A DNA stretch of 64,000 nt, taken from NCBI GenBank assembly GCA_027624075.1, contig JAQBUH010000006.1, forward strand, positions 43,325 to 107,324, in the 5' to 3' direction. A program made the translations under genes and the position numbers. Of this stretch, positions 25,124-34,351 are shown piece by piece. The stretch comes from Chloroflexota bacterium. GTDB lineage: Bacteria; Chloroflexota; Dehalococcoidia; Lucifugimonadales; Lucifugimonadaceae. Under the pieces are notes generated by a model. It was not told the origin of the DNA and did no database searches. It saw only the letters and a program-made list of their open reading frames with translations. Within the stretch, counting starts at the first letter, position 1, and every line of letters begins with the position of its first letter.

Positions 25124-25974
25124 CGGTTTCTCCGGCGCTTACTGCGCAAGCAGGCGTTCGGTTACGAGAGAGGCTTTGGCGGAGCGGTGCCTGTGCGCTG
25201 CTGGCATACGTAGATACTCGAGTGTACTGAATTGAGGCGGTTAGCCGGCGTTTCACACCCGGCTGTCCTGCGCCACGCTCACAGGATAGTAGGCCATTTG
25301 CCGTTGTGAGGGCCATCAGGCCATGAACATGCTCCTCTTGTCCTGATCTGCGTCCTGAGCTCGTCGAAGGCTTATCCAGCGGCAGGTCCACGGAGGTCGT
25401 CCTCTTACATGGAGCTCTACCGCATTACGCCCATCGGTTGCAAGAAATAGAGCCTGCCACAGCGGGAGACCACAGCCCTGATCAGGCAAATCCCTTCCGA
25501 CCGGCGCTCAACGAGAAGCGCTCCACTTCCGCCGCTCACGCCATGAGATCAGCCTCCCGGTGCTAGTAAAGCCGGGGCTCGCTGGCGAACACTCAGTGCC
25601 GCGCGCCGGGTTCAGACAAGAGCGTCCATTCACTGCGCATGATGCCATCGCTGCTGGCACAAATGACGGTCCGCTGAACTCGTGCTCGTAATCCGCTCAC
25701 CCGATGCTGCTCAGGTATCTCGATGAGCAGCCTCAGATGGCTCATCGCGGCGGCGCAGGTCACCCGCCAGTCCTTTTTCATAGTGCGCCCATAATACGCG
25801 TGGACGGAGTCCCGCAAACGCAGACCTCCTGGGAGTCCGGCAACCCGCCAGGCTTCGAAAGCAGACCGCACGGAAAGACCGTCTTACCTGGTCGCGTGAC
25901 AACTCGATCAGGACCACACGGCAGCCGCACTTTCCTCACGATTTTCTCACTGAGGCGTGACGTTCTGCCGCGTC
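25124..25974 (+). other. 850-base region without a recognisable gene
   Basis: No frame on either strand resembles a known protein. At about 25350-25368 there is a fragment (CTGAGCTCGTCGAAGG) like the end of the dispersed repeats seen near 33450 and 57530. It may be a decayed gene plus repeat debris, and it must hold the promoter of the radical SAM pair. Confidence 0.5.
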
Positions 25975-27231
25975 ATGGCAACGACACTTGCCTCTCAGGA
26001 GCGTGCTTGTCTGGCGCCGCAGGGTTTTCGGATTCACAGTGACAAGGCACACACCAACAGATTGCTCAGTGTTACTCGACTGCTCTGCGACAGCCCGACT
26101 CCGGGCGACGATTTGCGCTACGGCGAACACCGGAACGGTCAGCGCCGGACAAAGTCCGTTCATCACAGGCCCGTGGTGGTCTGGAACATCACCCGCCAGT
26201 GCAACCTGCACTGCGCGCACTGCTACAGCTCCTCACATAACAAACAGTACGCGGGGGAGCTCAGCCTGGCCGAAGGCAAACGGCTCATCGAAGACCTCGC
26301 CGAGTTTGGAGCGCCCGTCCTGCTCTTCTCGGGCGGAGAGCCGCTGATGCGAGAAGTCCTGCCTGAACTCATCGCGCACGCCAGGAAGTCCGGGATCAAG
26401 CCCGTCCTGTCGACCAACGGCACCCTGCTCAACCGGGACAACGTGGCGCGCCTGGCGGACGCCGGATTGGACAGGGTCGGGATCAGCCTGGACGGTCTGC
26501 GTCAGACCAACGACAAGTTCAGAGGGTCAAAAGGCGCGTTTGACGACGCTCTGAGCGGCATCCGAAATGCCACCGCCGCCGGCATGACGGTCAGTGTCAG
26601 GTTCACCATGACAAGCCGCAACGTGGCCGATCTCCCTGGCATCTTCGACCTGGCAGTAGAGGAAGGCGCGCCGCGGCTCTGCGTCTATCACCTCGCCTAT
26701 GCCGGACGAGGCGCAAAGCTGCTCCCGTTCGATCTCGACAATGACAGCCGGCGAAAGACCGTTGAGGATATCTTCGAACGTACGATCGAAGCGAACTCGA
26801 ACGGTAGATCGCTCGAAGTGCTAACCGTCGACAACCACGTCGACGGCCCGTACATGCTGCTGTGGAGCCGAGAGAACGCTCCGGGCCGGACTGGCGAGAT
26901 TGAGCGGTTGCTCAAGAGAAACGGTGGCAACAGCACCGGGACCGGGATCGCCTGCGTGGACAACACAGGGAACGTGCACCCGGATCAATTCTGGTGGGCT
27001 CGCACTCTCGGGAACGTGCGCAAGCAACCATTCAGTGAGATCTGGTCAGCAACCGACAACGAGTTCCTGAACGCCCTCAGAAACCGTAAATCCCTGCTCG
27101 GAGATCCATGTAAGAGCTGCCGGTGGCTCGATATCTGTAACGGCAACCTGAGAGTGCGGGCCGAAAGCGCCACCGGGGATCCGTGGGGATTCGACCCTGC
27201 CTGCTACCTGACTCTGGAAGAGAGGGCGTGA
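25975..27231 (+). CDS. Radical SAM/SPASM protein, AhbC/NirJ-like (didecarboxysiroheme deacetylase)
   Basis: The family removes acetate side chains from didecarboxysiroheme on the route to haem (AhbC) or modifies the same ring toward heme d1 (NirJ). The product is about 418 residues. The radical SAM cluster motif is CNLHCAHC, followed by FSGGEPLM and ISLDG. The C-terminal SPASM domain has CKSCRWLDICNGN and DPACYLT. Family-specific stretches LTVDNHVDGPY, NGGNSTGTGIACVD and HPDQFWW are present. The start is uncertain: ATG 25975 is given, but family proteins usually begin near the TTG at 26062. It overlaps the next gene by one base (TGATG). Confidence 0.88.
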   Translation: MATTLASQERACLAPQGFRIHSDKAHTNRLLSVTRLLCDSPTPGDDLRYGEHRNGQRRTKSVHHRPVVVWNITRQCNLHCAHCYSSSHNKQYAGELSLAEGKRLIEDLAEFGAPVLLFSGGEPLMREVLPELIAHARKSGIKPVLSTNGTLLNRDNVARLADAGLDRVGISLDGLRQTNDKFRGSKGAFDDALSGIRNATAAGMTVSVRFTMTSRNVADLPGIFDLAVEEGAPRLCVYHLAYAGRGAKLLPFDLDNDSRRKTVEDIFERTIEANSNGRSLEVLTVDNHVDGPYMLLWSRENAPGRTGEIERLLKRNGGNSTGTGIACVDNTGNVHPDQFWWARTLGNVRKQPFSEIWSATDNEFLNALRNRKSLLGDPCKSCRWLDICNGNLRVRAESATGDPWGFDPACYLTLEERA

Positions 27232-28349
27232 TGGTGCAGCAGAAGCACGCTTCAGCAAGCCACGCCGCACGGTTCAAGGCCCTCGACCTGGACAGTGACC
27301 CGTTCATCGTGTTCTGGGAAGTGACGAGGGCGTGCGCGCTTTCGTGCGTGCACTGCCGTGCCAGGGCAGAGCCGAAAGCCCACCCGCTGGAACTCAAAAC
27401 AGACGAATGTCTCAGCGTTATCGATGCACTGTCTGAGTTCTCAGCTTCGCCGATGCTGATTCTGAGCGGCGGCGACCCTTTCATGCGGCGAGACCTCTTC
27501 CAGATCATCGAGCATGCGAAGAGAAAGGGCTTCACCGTCGCCGTGGCCCCGAGCGCGACCGCGCTGGTGACCGAGCAGCGCCTTAGAAAGCTCGTTGAGC
27601 TTGGCGTCTCAAGCGTCTCTTTCAGCCTCGACGGCGCGTCTGCAAAGACGCACGACGAGTTCCGGGGGTTCGAGGGAACGTTCGAATGCACACTGCAGAT
27701 GATGGCTCTGGCTCAAGAGTGCGGTCTGCAGTTCCAGGTCAACACAACCGTCTCTCGCAGGACCGTGGACGACCTGCCGGTGATGGCCGGCCTGATGGCG
27801 AAACACGGAGCATCTGTCTGGGACCTGTTCTTCCTCGTGCCAACCGGCCGGGCAGCGCTCGACCAGGTGCTCTCCGCAGACGAGCACGAGAAGGTGTTCA
27901 ACTGGGTGTTGGACAACGCGAAAGACTGGCGGTTCCGGGTGAAGACAACGCTCGCCCAGCACTACCGCCGCGCATTCGTGTTACGCAGGATGCAGGCAGG
28001 CACTCTCGAGCAGGTGCCTGAGGAGGCGCGGGGCGTGATCAGGGAGGGCTGGCCGGGCCCGACGACCAACGATGGCAGAGGGACTATGTTCATCTCTCAT
28101 CTGGGGGAGATCTATCCAAGCGGGTTTCTGCCGGTCCGGGCGGGCAACGTCCGGACGGACAACATCGCTCAGGTCTATCGAGAGTCCTCCGTTTTCAAGA
28201 GCCTGAGAGATGTCGCCATGCTCAAGGGCAAGTGCGGGATCTGCCAGTTCAACGATGTCTGCGGCGGCTCACGCGCCCGGGCCTACGCGATGACCGGTGA
28301 CATGCTTGAGGCAGACCCGACCTGCGCGTACGCTCCAGGCGTTGCCTGA
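27231..28349 (+). CDS. Radical SAM/SPASM protein, TIGR04053/AhbD-like
   Basis: The product is 372 residues, translated from an ATG that overlaps the previous stop. The iron-sulfur motif is CALSCVHC, with SGGDPF and SFSLDGAS. The SPASM part has HLGEIYPSGFLP, GNVRTDN, CGICQFNDVCGGSRARAYA and DPTCAYAP. These blocks match the family around AhbD, the enzyme that oxidatively decarboxylates Fe-coproporphyrin III to haem, and especially the TIGR04053 subgroup, whose exact reaction is not settled. Adjacency to the AhbC/NirJ-like gene supports a joint role in modified tetrapyrrole synthesis. Confidence 0.87.
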   Translation: MVQQKHASASHAARFKALDLDSDPFIVFWEVTRACALSCVHCRARAEPKAHPLELKTDECLSVIDALSEFSASPMLILSGGDPFMRRDLFQIIEHAKRKGFTVAVAPSATALVTEQRLRKLVELGVSSVSFSLDGASAKTHDEFRGFEGTFECTLQMMALAQECGLQFQVNTTVSRRTVDDLPVMAGLMAKHGASVWDLFFLVPTGRAALDQVLSADEHEKVFNWVLDNAKDWRFRVKTTLAQHYRRAFVLRRMQAGTLEQVPEEARGVIREGWPGPTTNDGRGTMFISHLGEIYPSGFLPVRAGNVRTDNIAQVYRESSVFKSLRDVAMLKGKCGICQFNDVCGGSRARAYAMTGDMLEADPTCAYAPGVA

Positions 28350-28807
28350 CGGCATATGCGGCATATGCGGCATCGTTTCTTTTCTTAGAGAAATAACCGG
28401 TTCCGGGAACATTCGGCAGCTGCAAGCGGCTGCAAAATGGCCGACAGGTAATCTCAGCCTGATGCGCCGGTGACCGTATCTCCTGATTGACCTGCCGGGC
28501 CCGCGTGTTTCATTCCGGTCACGCGCAGCGTTTGTGATGCGTGCCGGTACTTGCCAGTCACGTTAACGAGCGTCGTGAGCGCGCCTGCTGTGTCACCATC
28601 TCAACCGGGAGAAATCACGCGGCGTTACGGCGGGTAATCTTCGTCCCGTGAAACGGCGCTGTCCGGCGGGGACTGACCGTGGTACGCCCGTGGCGGTTCC
28701 GGAGCGCGCTGCGCTCGACTGCCGGCGGCGTGGGCAGGCGTCTATGCCAGCAACAGGCTGCTTGCCGCTGGCGAACTCCGGTGAACCCTGGTGAACACAG
28801 GGGCCGA
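28350..28807 (+). other. Region without a recognisable gene
   Basis: This 458-base gap follows the radical SAM pair. It starts with a short tandem repeat of GGCATATGC (about 28351-28372). Open frames exist on both strands but none looks like a protein-coding gene. Confidence 0.45.
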
Positions 28808-29119
28808 TTACAGCTGGTTGCGCTTGTCCCTGATCTCCGAGATGTTGCCGTTCGGGGCGAACCTGCCCTCGAACTGCACGAGTGCCTGATGATCGTCGAG
28901 GACGCTGTATGTCACCTTGGCGGCTGAGTCGGCGATCTGTCGAGGGTCGTAGATCCGGAAGAGCGCAACATTCTTGCTCGCCAGCCGTTGCGAAGACTTC
29001 ACGAACTGAAGCTCGCCGGCGTCTTCGGCAGACATGCTGTAGGTCTGGGTTATGTACTCAGTAAGGTAGGTGTCAAGCGGACGCGTGCGTGATCGCCATG
29101 AGCTGAACTTAGAAAACAT
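28808..29119 (-). CDS. Small hypothetical protein
   Basis: The product is 103 residues, without signal peptide or membrane segment. The sequence is of ordinary globular composition (YSMSAEDAGELQFVKSS, VTYSVLDDHQALVQFEG), and there is no overlapping better candidate, so it is probably real. The ending (NGNISEIRDKRNQL) is hydrophilic. I do not recognise the family. It stands alone between the radical SAM pair and an acyl-CoA dehydrogenase. A perfect TCCCAAATTGGGA palindrome lies about 125 bases upstream. Confidence 0.6.
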   Translation of the reverse strand: MFSKFSSWRSRTRPLDTYLTEYITQTYSMSAEDAGELQFVKSSQRLASKNVALFRIYDPRQIADSAAKVTYSVLDDHQALVQFEGRFAPNGNISEIRDKRNQL

Positions 29120-29243
29120 AAGCTTGCATCTCTGAACTGAAACGCCACTTCAATATCAGTTCGGTGGCGTTACGGTGCTGGAAGAGCAAGCAAGATAATG
29201 CCTGTTGCCGCGCTGTCTGTGGGCGGCAGCCAGCTTAATAAAA

Positions 29244-29256
29244 TCCCAAATTGGGA
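29244..29256. promoter_or_regulatory. Perfect palindrome TCCCAAATTGGGA
   Basis: This is a 13-base perfect inverted repeat in a locally AT-rich stretch, between the small hypothetical gene (start 29119, reading left) and the acyl-CoA dehydrogenase 3' end. It may be an operator for the small gene. No regulator is nearby. Confidence 0.35.
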
Positions 29257-29410
29257 CTTGCCAGCGTGCCAGCATGATAGAGGTCAGCCGTCTAACGCAC
29301 AAATTACGGCATGAAATCAAGATGCGGCGTAGACGTCACGCCAGGCCGTTTATGAGGCTCTGCAAGCACGCGAACCGGTCGTGACGGAGGCGTTCACCTG
29401 TACGGCGACG

Positions 29411-30571
29411 TCACACGACCGCGTACTGGCTCAGCAGGTTGCGGGCTATCACCAGGCGCTGAATCTCATTCGTGCCTTCGCCGATAATCATCAGCGGCGC
29501 GTCACGGTAGTAGCGTTCGAGCGGCAGGTCCTTCGTGAAGCCGTAGCCGCCGTGAATGCGCATGGCGTCCATCGTCACCTCGCCACAGATTTCGCTTGCG
29601 TAGAGTTTTGCCATTCCGGCTTCGAGGTCGATCCTGCCGCCTGAGTCTTTCAGCCCCGCGGCGTGGTATGTCATGAGGCGCGCCGCATGTATTTTGGTCG
29701 CCATGTCAGCCAGCATGTTCTGGATCGTCTGCTGTTCCGCAATCGGCTTGCCGAAGGTCTTGCGCTGTTGCGCGTACCTGATCGCAGCCTCGAAAGCTGC
29801 GGTGGCGACGCCGACTGCGCGGGCGGCAACGTTGATCCGGCCAGTCTCCAGCGCGTCCATGACCTGGTAGAACCCCTGCCCTTCCGTGTTTCCGAGAACG
29901 TTGGCCGCTGAGACGCGATAGTCCTGGAAGACCAGTTCGACCGTATCGACGCCGCGGTATCCAAGTTTGTCGAGGTGGCGTCCGGCGGTGAAGCCGGGGC
30001 CTTTTTCTGCGATGAAGCCGGTGATCCCGCGGCGCGGCGGGTCAGCCTCTGCGTCTGTCCTGGCGAGCAGGAAGAAGACGTCGCCCTGCTCGCCGTTCGT
30101 GATGAACAGCTTGTTGCCGTTCACCACGTACTCGTCACCGTCCCTGATAGCGCGAGTCCGAAGCCCCGCAACGTCGCTGCCGCCGCCCGGCTCGGTGAGC
30201 GCGAGACCACCTCTCTTCTTCCCGGTTGCCAGATCGGGTAGCCAGTGACCCTTCTGCTCATCAGTGCCGTATTTGCCGATTGCGTAGGTCAGGATGGAGT
30301 GGGTGCCGATGGGGCCGGTGATCGATAGCCAGCCCTTCGCCAGCTCCTCGAAGACCATTGCGTACGTGGAGTGGTCGAGCCCGAGTCCGCCGTACTCTTC
30401 GGGAATGGTTATGCCGAACAGGCCCATCTCTGCCATCTGGTCCACAAGAGCGGTTGGATAGGTGTCGTTTCTGTCGTGTTCCGCGGCCTGCGGCACGACC
30501 TCTCGCCTGACGAACTCTCGCACTGTGGCCAGGATCTGTTTGCGGACCTCTGTCAGCTGATCGCCGGTCAT
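29411..30571 (-). CDS. Acyl-CoA dehydrogenase
   Basis: This FAD enzyme oxidises acyl-CoA thioesters to 2-enoyl-CoA and passes electrons to ETF. The start at 30571 is chosen because GGAGAG lies just before it; 30583 is the upstream ATG. The product is 386 residues. Domain order is normal: N-terminal helical part (GITIPEEYGGLGLDH), FAD-binding middle (ALTEPGGGSDVAGL, FITNGEQ), and C-terminal helices with QQRKTFGKPIAEQQ, HGGYGFTKDLPLERYYRDA and the catalytic base E365 in IGEGTNEIQ. The chain-length class cannot be told. It has no beta-oxidation neighbours. Confidence 0.96.
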   Translation of the reverse strand: MTGDQLTEVRKQILATVREFVRREVVPQAAEHDRNDTYPTALVDQMAEMGLFGITIPEEYGGLGLDHSTYAMVFEELAKGWLSITGPIGTHSILTYAIGKYGTDEQKGHWLPDLATGKKRGGLALTEPGGGSDVAGLRTRAIRDGDEYVVNGNKLFITNGEQGDVFFLLARTDAEADPPRRGITGFIAEKGPGFTAGRHLDKLGYRGVDTVELVFQDYRVSAANVLGNTEGQGFYQVMDALETGRINVAARAVGVATAAFEAAIRYAQQRKTFGKPIAEQQTIQNMLADMATKIHAARLMTYHAAGLKDSGGRIDLEAGMAKLYASEICGEVTMDAMRIHGGYGFTKDLPLERYYRDAPLMIIGEGTNEIQRLVIARNLLSQYAVV

Positions 30572-30703
30572 TGCTCTCTCCATTCACCTGCGGATGGCAC
30601 GCCTGCGCCGGATGTTACGCGCAGGCGTGATGGCGCGAGGCCGGTCTGTCAACGTGAAGGCCTCGGGGCGAGGGAATCTGGCACGTCCGTCCTGGCCCGA
30701 CAC

Positions 30704-30790
30704 CCTGAGCCGCGTCCTGAACTGGGGCACCCGCTTGCGGGTCGAGGGCCTGCCGAAGAGTGCGCGACCGGGATGGCCTGTCATGCTGAA
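30704..30790 (+). repeat. Dispersed repeat, family 2 (palindromic CACCCGC core)
   Basis: The segment contains CCTGAGCCGCGTCCTGA, then GGGGCACCCGC, TT, GCGGGTCGAGGGCC, then CCGAAGAG. A nearly identical copy lies at 57481-57557, and the core recurs in reverse at 31016-31045 and 45172-45196. The ACCCGC/GCGGGT arms form a tight hairpin. Confidence 0.75.
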
Positions 30791-30889
30791 CTTGATCGGC
30801 TCTGTTAACCGCATCCCTCTCGGCCACTGTCTATCCCTCTTGGCACGGAAGATGATGTCAATAGAGCCAACTTGATTCAGCATCTTTCA

Positions 30890-30955
30890 GGAAGCCGGTT
30901 AGCCGAGAGATTCTGAGTCAAGCTCAGAATGACAAACCGTCCGCTCAGAATGACA
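30890..30955 (-). repeat. Dispersed repeat, family 1 (CTGAG hairpin)
   Basis: ATTCTGAG-TCAAG-CTCAGAAT (30910-30930) is a perfect hairpin, flanked by GCCGGTTAGCCGAGAG on the left and GACAAACC on the right. The same block occurs in reverse orientation at 33373-33420 and 45114-45154. A half copy (CTCAGAATGACAGACC) follows at about 30944. Confidence 0.75.
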
Positions 30956-31015
30956 GACCATCCACACAGGATCTGGCGAAGACCTTGCCCGCACCCTGAC
31001 CCGGCCGTCCGGTCA

Positions 31016-31045
31016 CCCTTGACCCGCAATCGGGCGCCCCGACTC
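31016..31045 (-). repeat. Dispersed repeat, family 2, reverse partial copy
   Basis: CCCTTGACCCGC and CGGGCGCCCCGACTC are the reverse complement, with a few changes, of the core at 57504-57528. It ends at the stop codon of the acetyltransferase gene. Confidence 0.6.
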
Positions 31046-31706
31046 AAGTCCGGGCTCGCGGCTCTCTTACCATTGCCCAGATCGGTCCTACGCCGGGGAC
31101 GTTGGTCTCCTCGACCACCGCGTACCCGAACCGCGTGTGCCATTCCATGCTTCGCTCGAGCAGCGTCTCGGTATAGCACGCCAGTCCGGCCTCATCCGCA
31201 AGATCGGTGCCTGCCGTTAACAGCGCTGAGCCAATGCCCAGGCCGTGGGCGGGCGGATCAACGCCTATCGAAAGCTGCAGGTAGTGCGGGCCAGTCATGT
31301 GCCGTCTGTGGATCGCCTCCATCTGCGATGAAAACCGCAGGAATTTGCGGAATGCGCCCCAGCCGGCTCTGAATGGCGCCTGCCACAGTCCCGTCCTGAG
31401 CATCCGCGAAACGGTCACTCCAGGACCATCTGTGGGCAGAATCACTGACGCGCTGACTTTCCGATCGTCTGTGAACACCACACCGTAGCGGAGCCCGTAC
31501 GCGACCACACGGTCCTCGATCCAACTCACCATCTTCTGGCGCCTGCGAGGCTCGGCGATCATCCATCTGTATAGCGGGTGGTCCGGAAAGGCGTTGGCGA
31601 GAGCCGGACCCAGTACTTTTCGATCAGCTTCCGTGGCCCTGACGATGTTCATTGCCGCATCACCCGCCGACGCTAACGGTTGCCCGTCCTGTTGGCTCGC
31701 TTTCAT
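31044..31706 (-). CDS. GNAT-family N-acetyltransferase
   Basis: The product is 220 residues, or 202 if translation begins at the inner ATG at 31652, where the domain starts (MNIVRATEADRKVLG). The acetyl-CoA loop is YLQLSIGVDPPAHGLGIGSALL, and the C-terminal WHTRFGYAVVEE block is typical. The middle contains basic and aromatic residues (MVSWIEDRVVAYGLRYG). The acetylated substrate is unknown. It stands alone, and its 3' end borders a repeat cluster. Confidence 0.88.
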   Translation of the reverse strand: MKASQQDGQPLASAGDAAMNIVRATEADRKVLGPALANAFPDHPLYRWMIAEPRRRQKMVSWIEDRVVAYGLRYGVVFTDDRKVSASVILPTDGPGVTVSRMLRTGLWQAPFRAGWGAFRKFLRFSSQMEAIHRRHMTGPHYLQLSIGVDPPAHGLGIGSALLTAGTDLADEAGLACYTETLLERSMEWHTRFGYAVVEETNVPGVGPIWAMVREPRART

Positions 31707-32064
31707 TTCATGGGAAGGCTACCGGTTGGTATGTGATTGTGTCCAACCGCAGCGCAGGCGAGTCATGGTGTCTGGCGAGTCCGACTGAGCCTGCGCCGGC
31801 CGTTGAGACGCGCTGAGAGGATGCCGTAATGCCGCTGGAGCACTCGGGAAGAGAGCGGCGAGACGCTCCGGTTATTGCGGTGAAGTGCCATGGCCCCTGG
31901 CAGTGCCGCCGGAGACGCCCAATCAGCCTTGCCGCAGGAACGGCGTTCGCAGCGTGTCCGTGCAGCGGCAGATCAACCGCAGAACCTTGACTCCGGCATG
32001 ATCAGCCCGGCAGGGATTCTACCTCCGGCAACCGCTCGCCACTACTGGTCGCCACTACTGGTCA
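31707..32064. other. Gene-free region with a 13-base tandem duplication
   Basis: No coding frame is convincing in these 358 bases. TCGCCACTACTGG is repeated in tandem at 32036-32048 and 32049-32061, immediately after the stop codon of the Ldh2-type gene on the minus strand. Confidence 0.5.
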
Positions 32065-33162
32065 TTATCTGAGGGTAAAGTCGAGGTCCAGCTCGGCCCG
32101 GATCGACTCGAACCACTCGACAACCTGGCGGTGGTACGGAATCCCGTCCCTGAGCCTGACCTCAGTCTCCTCCGCCTCAGGCAGTCCGGCATAGACGACG
32201 CGGTCATGCCCCGGCGCAGGTTTCGTCTCACGCAGGCCGCGCAGGAAGTCGTCCATGTCCCGTTTGAACTTCGGCACGTCTGTGAAGGCGTCGATGCTGA
32301 TCGCCTGGACGAAGTGGCCGAGCACGAGCGGCGGCGGTGGCGCCATGAGGAACCCTGCGCCCATGCCTGAAAGCAGGTCGCACATGACCTCAGCCACAGC
32401 GGCGAAACCGTAGCCTTTGTGAGAGCCCTGCTCTCGTGTGCCGCCGAACGGCAGCATCATGTACTGGCCTCGCGGGGGGAGCGGCGTCTCCCTCATGATG
32501 GGCGAGCCGTCGTTATCAGTAATCCATCCTGGCTCCATCGGCGCGCCCACTCTGTCTGCCAGCCGCAGCTTGTTGCCGGCCACCTGCGTGGTGGCGACGT
32601 CGAAGACGAACGGCGCCTCTTTGTCTGCGGGGAACGCCCACGCCCACGGATTCGTTGCAAAGCGCGCCTCGGCGCCAAAGGTCGGCACTGCGTTGAGCGG
32701 GTTTCCGGCGGTCATGCACCAGCCGATCATGTCGTGCTGAATCGGCATCATGGCGTGGTAGGCGAGCATTCCGATGTGCCGGGAGTTGTGGACGACGACG
32801 GTCCCCGTGCCGTGTCTGCGGGCCTTTTCGATAGCCATCTCCATCGCCTTTGGCAGGACGTGCAGGCCGAGCCCCGTGTCGCCGTCCAGGTTGGCAGTCG
32901 TGTCAGACTCCCGCGTGACCCGCACGTCCGGCGAAGGGTTCATCTCTCCCTTCGAGTACGCGTCGACGTACAGGGCAAGCATGTTCGACACGCCGTGCGA
33001 CTCGCACCCTCTCAGGTCGCTGGTCATCAGCACGTCTGCCGAAAGGGTTGCGTCGGCGTCTGAGAGGCCCATCTTCAAGAAGATCGCCTTCGTTGCGCCG
33101 TGCATCCTGTCGTGGGCGACGTAGACGCGGTCTTGCTCAGGGACCAGGAATCGTTCGAGCAT
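32065..33162 (-). CDS. Ldh2/malate-type NAD(P)-dependent dehydrogenase
   Basis: This is an oxidoreductase of the MDH2/LDH2 family (malate, sulfolactate, ureidoglycolate, 2,3-diketogulonate and similar 2-hydroxy acids), 365 residues. The catalytic His lies in SDLRGCESHGVSNM near residue 57. The nucleotide-binding stretch VVVHNSRHIGMLAYHA, the FATNPWAWAFP block and GSHKGYGFAA are all as expected. The substrate cannot be chosen from sequence. It is not in an operon. Confidence 0.94.
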   Translation of the reverse strand: MLERFLVPEQDRVYVAHDRMHGATKAIFLKMGLSDADATLSADVLMTSDLRGCESHGVSNMLALYVDAYSKGEMNPSPDVRVTRESDTTANLDGDTGLGLHVLPKAMEMAIEKARRHGTGTVVVHNSRHIGMLAYHAMMPIQHDMIGWCMTAGNPLNAVPTFGAEARFATNPWAWAFPADKEAPFVFDVATTQVAGNKLRLADRVGAPMEPGWITDNDGSPIMRETPLPPRGQYMMLPFGGTREQGSHKGYGFAAVAEVMCDLLSGMGAGFLMAPPPPLVLGHFVQAISIDAFTDVPKFKRDMDDFLRGLRETKPAPGHDRVVYAGLPEAEETEVRLRDGIPYHRQVVEWFESIRAELDLDFTLR

Positions 33163-33372
33163 TTCGCTTGCTGCCTTTCAGTGGAGCGCGTTTACATGTG
33201 GTGGCGCTGGCAGGATGGACGAGCCGGAGCCAAAAGGCAACGGGTGAAAGGGCGGCGGAGGACGGAGAGACGTGAGAGAGTTCAGCTCCGCGGCCCGCCG
33301 GTCGAATCCCGACTCTCCGCCAGGGCCAGAGATCCGGGCGAAGGCCAGGTCACCTGTCTGCGGGATAGGGTC

Positions 33373-33470
33373 GGTTGTCATTCTGAGCCTGACTCAGAAT
33401 CTCTCGGCTGACCGGTTTCCAGAGAGATGCTGAGTCGAGCTCAGCATGACAGGCCTAAGCCTGTCGAAGG
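33373..33470 (+). repeat. Dispersed repeat, family 1, two hairpins
   Basis: The first hairpin is ATTCTGAG-CCTGA-CTCAGAAT (33380-33400), followed by CTCTCGGCTGACCGG. The second is ATGCTGAG-TCGAG-CTCAGCAT (33427-33447). The segment closes with CCTAAGCCTGTCGAAGG. It parallels the copies at 30890-30955 and 45114-45240. Confidence 0.75.
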
Positions 33471-33480
33471 CTGCGTGGTG

Positions 33481-33510
33481 CGAAGCCGTCAGAAGTCGTC
33501 AGAAGCCGTC
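33481..33510. repeat. Ten-base tandem repeat at the msrA 3' end
   Basis: Three units of the form AGAAGYCGTC follow one another directly and run into the msrA stop codon. Confidence 0.6.
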
Positions 33511-34144
33511 AGTTGTATGCGACCTGGCAGAAGCCGTGGTTGCAGTAGCCGGACGGGTTCTTGGCCAGGTACTGCTGGTGGTACTCCTCGGCGTAGTAGA
33601 ACTCGCCTGCTGGCGCAATCTCGGTCTGAACCTCCCCGTAGCCGGTTGCGGTGAGCCGCTCCTGATAGGCGGCAAGGCTACGTTTCGCCGCATCGAGGTG
33701 GGCATCGCTCGATGAGTAGACAGCGCTGCGGTACTGGCTGCCGACGTCGTTGCCCTGTCCCATGTACTGCGTCGGGTCGTGGTTCTCCCAGAACACCTTG
33801 AACAGCGCGTCGAGACCGACCTTCTCGGGGTCGAAAACCACCAGCACCGCCTCGGTGTGACCGGTCCGGGAAGTGCAGGTCTCTTCGTATGTCGGGTTCG
33901 GCGTCGTACCGCCGCTGTAGCCGGCCGCCGTCGTGTAGACGCCGTCAAGCTGCCAGAAGAGTCTCTCCGCGCCCCAGAAGCAGCCCATGCCGAAGACGAT
34001 CTGCTCCATGTTGGCGGGGAACGGCGGGACGATCGGGTTGCCGTTCACATAATGGACGGATGAGGTTGCGATGGGCTTGTCACGGCCGGGCAGGCAGTCT
34101 TCCGGAGCGGGAACTCCGGCGGGTTTGCGGCGCAGGCTGAACAC
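33509..34144 (-). CDS. msrA: Peptide methionine (S)-S-oxide reductase
   Basis: The enzyme reduces methionine-S-sulfoxide in proteins. The GTG start at 34144 is supported by AGAGAGG six bases upstream and gives 211 residues with the same N-terminal layout as E. coli MsrA ([14 protein letters not shown]). The catalytic cysteine lies in [46 protein letters not shown] and the [11 protein letters not shown] block follow. The C-terminal [11 protein letters not shown] contains candidate resolving cysteines. No msrB is adjacent. The gene is divergent from the ABC transporter pair. Confidence 0.95.
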   Translation of the reverse strand: MFSLRRKPAGVPAPEDCLPGRDKPIATSSVHYVNGNPIVPPFPANMEQIVFGMGCFWGAERLFWQLDGVYTTAAGYSGGTTPNPTYEETCTSRTGHTEAVLVVFDPEKVGLDALFKVFWENHDPTQYMGQGNDVGSQYRSAVYSSSDAHLDAAKRSLAAYQERLTATGYGEVQTEIAPAGEFYYAEEYHQQYLAKNPSGYCNHGFCQVAYN

Positions 34145-34351
34145 GGTGGGCCTCTCTTTTGTCCGGGCGAGCTGGTCCAAACTGGGAATTTGACCGGCGA
34201 TCTGCTTACTTAGAGTACCCGCGGGCGGGTTAGGTTGCACCAGGCTCAGCCGATTCCCTGTCCCGGCACATCGCTGATCTTGCCTGTAGCGGCGGTATCC
34301 TGTCCGCCCCGTGCGGCAGCTCCGCACAGGCCGTAGCCTCACGGTTACTAC

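Noticed and set aside
28679..28927. An 82-codon plus-strand frame opposite the small hypothetical protein
   Set aside because: Its composition is repetitive and it lies partly antisense to the more protein-like minus-strand frame at 28808-29119.
30704..31045. CRISPR array from the clustered repeats
   Set aside because: Copies vary in orientation and spacing, have no regular spacers, and recur far away; no cas genes are present.
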